Under the pieces are notes generated by a model, which was not told where the DNA came from, searched no databases, and saw nothing but the letters and a program-made list of their open reading frames with translations. From positions 1 to 35,137 of the forward strand of contig URPU01000015.1 of assembly GCA_900549865.1 (NCBI GenBank): a stretch of 35,137 bases of DNA. Reading direction: 5' to 3'. Each line of letters opens with the position of its first letter. Position 1 is the stretch's first letter. This document shows positions 30,780 to 35,137 of the stretch, piece after piece. The stretch comes from an uncultured Eubacteriales bacterium. GTDB lineage: Bacteria > Bacillota > Clostridia > Oscillospirales > Oscillospiraceae. The translations under genes and the position numbers were made by a program.

Positions 30780-32072
30780 ATGAAGCGGAACGCGATCCAG
30801 AACATGATAGACTGGAAAAACGACGAGGAACGGAAACCGCTTGTTCTGAGAGGAGCAAGGCAGGTCGGCAAGACATGGCTGATGAAGGAATTCGGGAAGA
30901 GCTGCTACAAGAGCTATGTCTATTTCAACTTTGATGAGGAAGATGAACTGAAGTCCATCTTTGAGACGAATAAGAACCCCCAGCGTATTGTCGAGCTTCT
31001 CTCCATGATCAGAGGAGAGAAGATATTGCCGGGAGAAACGCTGATCATCTTTGATGAGATACAAGAATGCCCGGAGGCGTTGAACGCCCTCAAATACTTC
31101 AAAGAAAAAGCAAACGACTATCACGTCATTGCGGCGGGAAGTTTGCTGGGCACGCTTCTGGCGAAGCCAAAATCATACCCGGTGGGCATGGTCAATCTGC
31201 TTAATATTTACCCGCTGAATTTTGCGGAGTTCCTTGAGGCGGCCGACCCTGCCCTTTACGCCTATTACGACGGTATTCAGAAAGAGCAGCAGATCGAGGA
31301 AATTTTTCACAACCGGCTGCTGGAAGCCTACAACAACTATCTCATTATCGGCGGTATGCCGGAATGCGTGTCGTCATGGGTCAAGCATAAAGACCCGGCG
31401 AGAATTTCCCAGCTCCAGCGCGAACTCATTGAGATATATGAGAACGACTTCTCCAAGCACAACGGCAAGGTCAACAGCGGGCGGATATTGATGGTGTTTC
31501 GCAGTATCGTCGCGCAGCTTGCGAAGCCGAACGAGAAGTTTGTGTACGGCGCTGTCCGCGAGGGCGGTAGGGCGCGCGATTTTGAGGAAGCGATCGAGTG
31601 GCTGGTCTCCGCAGGGATGCTTAACCGTGTCTACAATGTTTCCAAGATGGAGCATCCGCTATCTGCGTTTGACAAACTGGACCAGTTCAAGCTCTTTGTT
31701 TTTGACACCGGACTCCTCAAGCATATGGCGGGCATTGATAACAGCGCAATCATTTTGAAAACCAACTACCAGTTCAAAGGGCCGCTGACCGAGAACTACG
31801 TCTTGCAGCAGCTAAACGGGCAGTTTGAGGTCGCGCCGAGATATTATGCCGACAAGAACAGCGAGATCGACTTTGTCCTGCAAAACGGAACGGAGATCAT
31901 TCCGGTTGAAGCGAAGGGCGGCGAGGATAAATCCGCTCCCTCGTTCAAGCGGTACATTGCCAGCCATCACCCGGAGCATGCATTGCGCTTTTCTAAGCGC
32001 GGTTATTGCAAGGACGGTGCGTTCACAAATATTCCGCTTTATCTCGCAGGGAAAACCAAGGAACTTCTTTGA
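30780..32072 (+). CDS. AAA ATPase with DUF4143 C-terminal domain
   Basis: This 430-residue protein belongs to the widespread ATP-binding family with an AAA_14 N-terminal domain and DUF4143. It has Walker A GARQVGKT (25-32), Walker B TLIIFDEIQE (D91, E92), a sensor-like HVIAAGSLLG, FAEFLEA, GGMPECV, then DUF4143 (KFVYGAVREGG, KLFVFDTGLLKHM, KGPLTENYVLQQL) and a C-terminal nuclease-like IDFVLQNGTEIIPVEAKGG. ATG 30780 is preferred, as AAAGGA (30763-30768) precedes it by 11 bases. Base composition is lower in GC than flanking genes, which fits transfer. Such proteins are often scattered in variable regions; their cellular role is not settled. Confidence 0.9.
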   Translation: MKRNAIQNMIDWKNDEERKPLVLRGARQVGKTWLMKEFGKSCYKSYVYFNFDEEDELKSIFETNKNPQRIVELLSMIRGEKILPGETLIIFDEIQECPEALNALKYFKEKANDYHVIAAGSLLGTLLAKPKSYPVGMVNLLNIYPLNFAEFLEAADPALYAYYDGIQKEQQIEEIFHNRLLEAYNNYLIIGGMPECVSSWVKHKDPARISQLQRELIEIYENDFSKHNGKVNSGRILMVFRSIVAQLAKPNEKFVYGAVREGGRARDFEEAIEWLVSAGMLNRVYNVSKMEHPLSAFDKLDQFKLFVFDTGLLKHMAGIDNSAIILKTNYQFKGPLTENYVLQQLNGQFEVAPRYYADKNSEIDFVLQNGTEIIPVEAKGGEDKSAPSFKRYIASHHPEHALRFSKRGYCKDGAFTNIPLYLAGKTKELL

Positions 32073-32079
32073 GCGTGCC

Positions 32080-32115
32080 CCCGCCGCGGTCAAAGGACCG
32101 CGGCGGGAGCTTTAT
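32080..32115 (+). terminator. Terminator of the AAA ATPase gene
   Basis: CCCGCCGCGGTC (32080-32091) pairs perfectly with GACCGCGGCGGG (32096-32107) around AAAG; AGCTTTATAT follows. A second GC-rich stem near 32132-32153 may serve the convergent gene. Confidence 0.7.
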
Positions 32116-32192
32116 ATGTAAAATATAAAAGGCAAAGGAGGCCGCCTCGCAAAGGGGCGGCACTCGGTTTGCGAATATTTGAAGTGTTTGAG

Positions 32193-32663
32193 TTAAAGCG
32201 AGTCGGACGCAAATCTTGAACCGCGGCGAACCTCACCCTGATTATAAAGAGCCTTCATGAATATCGGATAGCCTTTGTCAATGATGTTTGTCATAAGATC
32301 GGCTAAGAATTTGCAGGTGGATCCGCAGGAGTCTGTATCTACATAGGCATCGACCTGAGCAATCACATCGCAGTCCTTATCAATGTAGAATCTTGTCCAG
32401 CGGTACTCTGAGTTCAGCTCGTTACAGGCATTGATACCACTTGCCCTTTTTTCGCCCTTGAAGCTGGCAATATCCCAGCATTTCAGCTTTACCATTGGCT
32501 CACCGTCAGGATCAAAAAACACATAAACGGGAATGGTCTTAAGGTTATCGCCGGTATAGTCGATACATATTACATTATCTCTCCCTTGGGTATCTCTAGC
32601 TTTGCAATATTTAACTCCCTGACCATCCAAATATGCCATAACCAGCTCTTTGTAGCTTGCCAT
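32193..32663 (-). CDS. YbjN-like hypothetical protein
   Basis: This 156-residue soluble protein has no catalytic motif. The pattern CNELNSEYRWTRFYIDKDCD, followed by a VDTDSC turn and a C-terminal helical segment (FLADLMTNIIDKGYPIFMKAL), resembles YbjN-type proteins with a secretion-chaperone-like fold. The start is well placed after AGAGGAGG, with a promoter 36 bases upstream of the ATG. Base composition is AT-richer than the chromosome around it, like the neighbouring AAA ATPase, so both may have come together. The call is by pattern only. Confidence 0.6.
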   Translation of the reverse strand: MASYKELVMAYLDGQGVKYCKARDTQGRDNVICIDYTGDNLKTIPVYVFFDPDGEPMVKLKCWDIASFKGEKRASGINACNELNSEYRWTRFYIDKDCDVIAQVDAYVDTDSCGSTCKFLADLMTNIIDKGYPIFMKALYNQGEVRRGSRFASDSL

Positions 32664-32698
32664 AAGAAAGCCTCCTCTTTTTCCCTTTTATTATGCTA

Positions 32699-32727
32699 AG
32701 TATACTATACAGCACATCGGAATTCAA
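32699..32727 (-). promoter_or_regulatory. Promoter of the YbjN-like gene
   Basis: On the minus strand TTGAAT (32722-32727), 17 bases and TATACT (32699-32704). Bases 32728-32827 hold nothing else recognisable. Confidence 0.7.
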
Positions 32728-32827
32728 TACCAATTATAATCCCAGCCTTGCCCGCTAAGGAGAATCTTCTTTTACCGGTATGGGTATGCCGAATTCCGTC
32801 TGCTGACTGATAACTGAAACATGCATC

Positions 32828-32857
32828 AAGCCCTCCGGTTCGTCCACCGGAGGGCTT
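32828..32857 (-). terminator. Terminator of the azlC-azlD-TtcA operon
   Basis: AAGCCCTCCGGT pairs perfectly with ACCGGAGGGCTT around a six-base loop. It is 12 bases beyond the stop of the TtcA-like gene. The same hairpin, damaged, occurs in inverted orientation at 30519-30541. Confidence 0.75.
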
Positions 32858-32868
32858 GCTCTATTCCT

Positions 32869-33999
32869 TCATCCTTCCCCGTCGTAGCTGTCGAGGAAGT
32901 GCCGCTTTACGCCGTCCTTCTTATAGGCTATCACGGTGTTGAGGTTGACGTTCTCCACGCTGCGGAAGATGTGCGCCTCGACCTCGGGGTTCGTCTCCTT
33001 CATGCGGCGGATAAGCTCCTTCACCTCCGCCCGCTTTGAGCGCGTCTCTTCATTCCCGCAGGTAGTGCAGCTATCCGTGAACTTGCAGGCGCACTGGATG
33101 AAATGCAGCCCGTTATAGTCGCGCCACGCCTTTATGTCGTCCTCGCGTATGAGGTACAGCGGGCGGATAAGCTCCATCCCCTCAAAGTTCGTGCTGTGCA
33201 GCTTCGGCATCATGGTCTGCACCTGCGCCCCGTACAGCATCCCCATGAGTATCGTCTCTATAACGTCGTCATAGTGGTGCCCCAGCGCTATCTTATTGCA
33301 GCCGAGAGAGCGGGCGTAGGTGTAAAGGTGCCCGCGCCGCATCCGCGCGCACAGATAGCACGGGGATTTGTCCACTGTGTACACCGCGTTGAATATGTCC
33401 GACTCAAACACCGTTACCGGCACGCCCAGCTTTCTGGCGTTGTCCTCTATCACGGCGCGGTTCTCCGGGCTGTAGCCGGGGTCCATCACAAGGTATTTCA
33501 CCTCAAAGGGGAACTTGCTGTGCCGCTCCAGTTCCTGAAAGAGCTTCGCCATCAGCATGGAGTCCTTCCCGCCGGAGATGCACACGGCTATCCTGTCGCC
33601 GGGCTTTATCAACTCGTATTCCCTTATCGCCTTGGTGAAGCGGCTCCACGTCTGGCAACGGAATTTTTTCATTATGCTCGCCTCGACGCCGGCTTTCAGC
33701 TCGTCTGCCTCGCGTTTTTGTATCTCGCGCATCAGCCACTCGATGTACCCGCCCTTGAGCGAATACGCGTCATAGCCCATATCGCGCAGCCGCTCCGCTA
33801 TGTCCACGCTGAGAAGCCCGCGCTTGCAGTATATCACGAGCTTTTTACCGTCCATTGGCGGCAGGGGCGCCCGTGCCTCCGCGTCGAAGTGCGCCGCCCC
33901 CGGTATGCTGCCATAGGCCATGTCAAGCTCGCTGCGCATGTCCAGCAGATGCACTTCCCCGCGGTCCAGCGCCTCAAATTGTTCTATCGTCAGTTCCAT
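32869..33999 (-). CDS. Rhodanese domain fused to a TtcA-type tRNA 2-thiolation enzyme
   Basis: This 376-residue protein joins two sulfur-transfer modules. Residues 1-95 are a rhodanese domain with the expected active-site Cys58 in IYCKRGLLS. Residues 110-376 are a PP-loop ATPase of the TtcA/TilS superfamily with SGGKDS (143-148), SPCYLC (C215, C218), LGHHYDDVIETILMG and CACKFTDSCTTCG (C304-C315). TtcA-group enzymes bind an iron-sulfur cluster by such cysteines and thiolate tRNA cytidine. In this fusion the rhodanese may hand persulfide sulfur to the PP-loop domain. It starts 15 bases after azlD; the ribosome binding site is poor (GGGGGCGG), so coupling to azlD is likely. The exact tRNA target is inferred only. 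Confidence 0.88.
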   Translation of the reverse strand: MELTIEQFEALDRGEVHLLDMRSELDMAYGSIPGAAHFDAEARAPLPPMDGKKLVIYCKRGLLSVDIAERLRDMGYDAYSLKGGYIEWLMREIQKREADELKAGVEASIMKKFRCQTWSRFTKAIREYELIKPGDRIAVCISGGKDSMLMAKLFQELERHSKFPFEVKYLVMDPGYSPENRAVIEDNARKLGVPVTVFESDIFNAVYTVDKSPCYLCARMRRGHLYTYARSLGCNKIALGHHYDDVIETILMGMLYGAQVQTMMPKLHSTNFEGMELIRPLYLIREDDIKAWRDYNGLHFIQCACKFTDSCTTCGNEETRSKRAEVKELIRRMKETNPEVEAHIFRSVENVNLNTVIAYKKDGVKRHFLDSYDGEG

Positions 34000-34014
34000 C
34001 GCGCCGCCCCCGCG

Positions 34015-34338
34015 TCACAGAAGCTGTATCAGCGCCATATACGCGCCAGTGCCGAGAAGTATGCTGAGGAAGGTGCTGTGCCGCAACTTGTAGCTGACGG
34101 CCACAACTGCCACGGCCAGAAGCTGCGGCACGCCCGTTCCGACGAAGTCCGCCGCCGCGCCCTTCAGGCAGTATACCACCAGCACCGCCATTATCGCGCT
34201 CGGCAATGTCCTGCCGAGGCGTTCCAGCCACGCGGGCATGTCCCTGTCCCCGCGGAAGGCCGCGAACGGCAGTGCGCGCAGGGCGAAGGTCACCGCGGCC
34301 GAGACCGCGATCGCAAGTATGATGCAGCCTGTTTTCAT
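34015..34338 (-). CDS. azlD: Branched-chain amino acid exporter small subunit AzlD
   Basis: AzlD is the small partner of AzlC in an exporter for branched-chain amino acids and analogues. The 107-residue protein has four membrane helices, begins MKTGCIILAIAVSAAVTFAL and contains the family motif RALPFAAF and WLERLGRTLPSAIMAVLVVY. ATG 34338 is chosen because GGAGG precedes it and it overlaps the azlC stop as ATGA; a longer frame from 34491 would only translate azlC out of frame. Confidence 0.93.
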   Translation of the reverse strand: MKTGCIILAIAVSAAVTFALRALPFAAFRGDRDMPAWLERLGRTLPSAIMAVLVVYCLKGAAADFVGTGVPQLLAVAVVAVSYKLRHSTFLSILLGTGAYMALIQLL

Positions 34339-35045
34339 GCCTCTGCCTCCTTCCTGCCCAGCAGCACCAGCAGCCCCGAGGTCATCAGCAGCGCCGGAAG
34401 CATAAAGCGGCTCGCCCCGAATATCAGCAGGCACGCCACGCCTATCCCCAGCCCTGCCAGCGCCGGGGCGTGCTTGCCGGTCTTTTCCCACTGGTCGATA
34501 AATATCGTCACGAAAAGCGCCGTCATGCAGAAGTCTATGCCCTCAAGCTGGAATGGGATGAGCTGTCCGATCACCCCGCCCAGAACGGAGCTTGCTATCC
34601 AGTAAAACCGGCACAGCACAGCCACGACGAACATCGTGTCCTCCCGCTCCCCCTCGGGGATATCGTCCAGCGTGCAGTTTACGGCATAGGTCTCGTCGGT
34701 CAGCGTGTGTATCATGTACAGCCTGCGCCGCCCCATGCGCTTGAAGTCGTTTAGGAAGGTTAGGGCGTAAAAGCTCTGCCGGCTGTTCATCAGCAGCGCC
34801 GTCAGCGCCACCGTCACAAGCGACGCGCCGCTTGAAAGGAAGGTTATCAGCACGAACTGGAAGGCCCCCGTGTACACCGCGGAGCTGACCGCCAGCGAGT
34901 AGTACCATTTCAGTCCGGCCTCCTCCATCGTCATGCCGTAGGCGATGCCGATGAACAGATAGCTGAACATTACCGGCAGAGACCTGACGAACGCCGTTTT
35001 CATCGTCTCCCGGCTTATTTTTCTCTTTTTTGCATTCGTTTCCAT
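34335..35045 (-). CDS. azlC: Branched-chain amino acid exporter large subunit AzlC
   Basis: AzlC is the main membrane subunit of the AzlCD exporter. The 236-residue protein has a basic N-terminus, then FVRSLPVMFSYLFIGIAYGM, SSAVYTGAFQFVLITFLSSG, ALLMNSRQSFYALTFLNDF and HTLTDETYAVNC, all typical of the family. Around six to eight membrane helices are seen. It starts after GGAG and is driven by a strong promoter close to the window edge. It opens the azlC-azlD-rhodanese/TtcA operon. Confidence 0.94.
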   Translation of the reverse strand: METNAKKRKISRETMKTAFVRSLPVMFSYLFIGIAYGMTMEEAGLKWYYSLAVSSAVYTGAFQFVLITFLSSGASLVTVALTALLMNSRQSFYALTFLNDFKRMGRRRLYMIHTLTDETYAVNCTLDDIPEGEREDTMFVVAVLCRFYWIASSVLGGVIGQLIPFQLEGIDFCMTALFVTIFIDQWEKTGKHAPALAGLGIGVACLLIFGASRFMLPALLMTSGLLVLLGRKEAEA

Positions 35046-35077
35046 TGGTTTTCTCCTGCGTAAGTACTTGCCGGATG

Positions 35078-35106
35078 ATACTACTATTTTAATCCTACTT
35101 TGTCAA
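35078..35106 (-). promoter_or_regulatory. Promoter of the azlC operon
   Basis: On the minus strand a perfect TTGACA (35101-35106), 17 bases and TAGTAT (35078-35083). Bases 35107-35137 show nothing more. Confidence 0.85.
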
Positions 35107-35137
35107 TAGGTAAATGGCATGAATCTGTCGCGCCGCT

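Noticed and set aside
33103..34605. 500-codon plus-strand frame opposite the TtcA-like and azl genes
   Set aside because: It overlaps three well-supported genes on the other strand and lacks any motif or ribosome binding site.

Overview
The window looks like chromosomal DNA from an anaerobic, fairly GC-rich Firmicute (class Clostridia, probably a gut Oscillospiraceae-type bacterium). This rests on strong AGGAGG-type ribosome binding sites, TTGACA/TATAAT-type promoters with 17-base spacers, TTG and GTG starts, TrkA/TrkH/KimA potassium uptake, AzlCD, a yjdF-type riboswitch and an oxygen-sensitive energy-conserving hydrogenase. The taxonomy is an inference; no rRNA gene is present.

Bases 1-13760 hold one long rightward locus for a membrane-bound, Mrp-antiporter-linked [NiFe] hydrogenase (Mbh, group 4d type) with most of its maturation factors. 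Two promoter-like sequences lie 109 bases apart. They are followed by hypF-hypC-hypD-hypE, the 30-kDa and large hydrogenase subunits (mbhK, mbhL), hypA, the antiporter subunits mbhA-H (MrpE, F, G, MbhD, MbhE, MrpB, MrpC, MrpD types), then mbhM (NuoH-like), mbhJ (small subunit) and mbhN (a ferredoxin-like subunit with four cluster motifs). By family knowledge, reduced ferredoxin gives electrons through MbhN/MbhJ to the Ni-Fe site in MbhL, making H2. The energy released drives ion exchange through the Mrp-like arm. HypA/C/D/E/F build and insert the metal centre. The large subunit ends exactly at its last metal-binding motif, so no maturation protease should be needed, and none is present. hypB is also absent from the window.

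Bases 13761-19190 contain an MBOAT O-acyltransferase with an SGNH-like partner, then two overlapping CNNM/CorC-type transporter paralogues. Bases 19200-20010 are mainly non-coding: a degenerate 70-base tandem repeat, an initiator tRNA with its own promoter and terminator, and an extra terminator. Then come an HdeD-like membrane protein, a leftward yjdF gene with a riboswitch-like leader, and a leftward TraX-family membrane protein.

Bases 22497-27338 are a leftward potassium-uptake block (trkA-trkH-kimA). It includes a 26-codon relic that joins the start of a TrkH to its end. A rightward group follows (DUF2461 protein, family 2 glycosyltransferase, PatB/MalY-type aminotransferase). Bases 30545-32825 look like a small acquired island with a DUF4143-type AAA ATPase and a YbjN-like protein. 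The right end is a leftward azlC-azlD-rhodanese/TtcA operon.

The least explained feature is a 190-base hairpin-rich dispersed repeat: two full copies (13519-13708 and 22241-22430, about 96% identical) and one copy cut by the left edge (1-52). Two of these copies bracket the hydrogenase locus as inverted repeats. Other items of interest are the MbhN domain duplication, the TrkH relic, three helically phased operator-like repeats before the AAA ATPase, and two U-U mismatches in the T-stem of the initiator tRNA.
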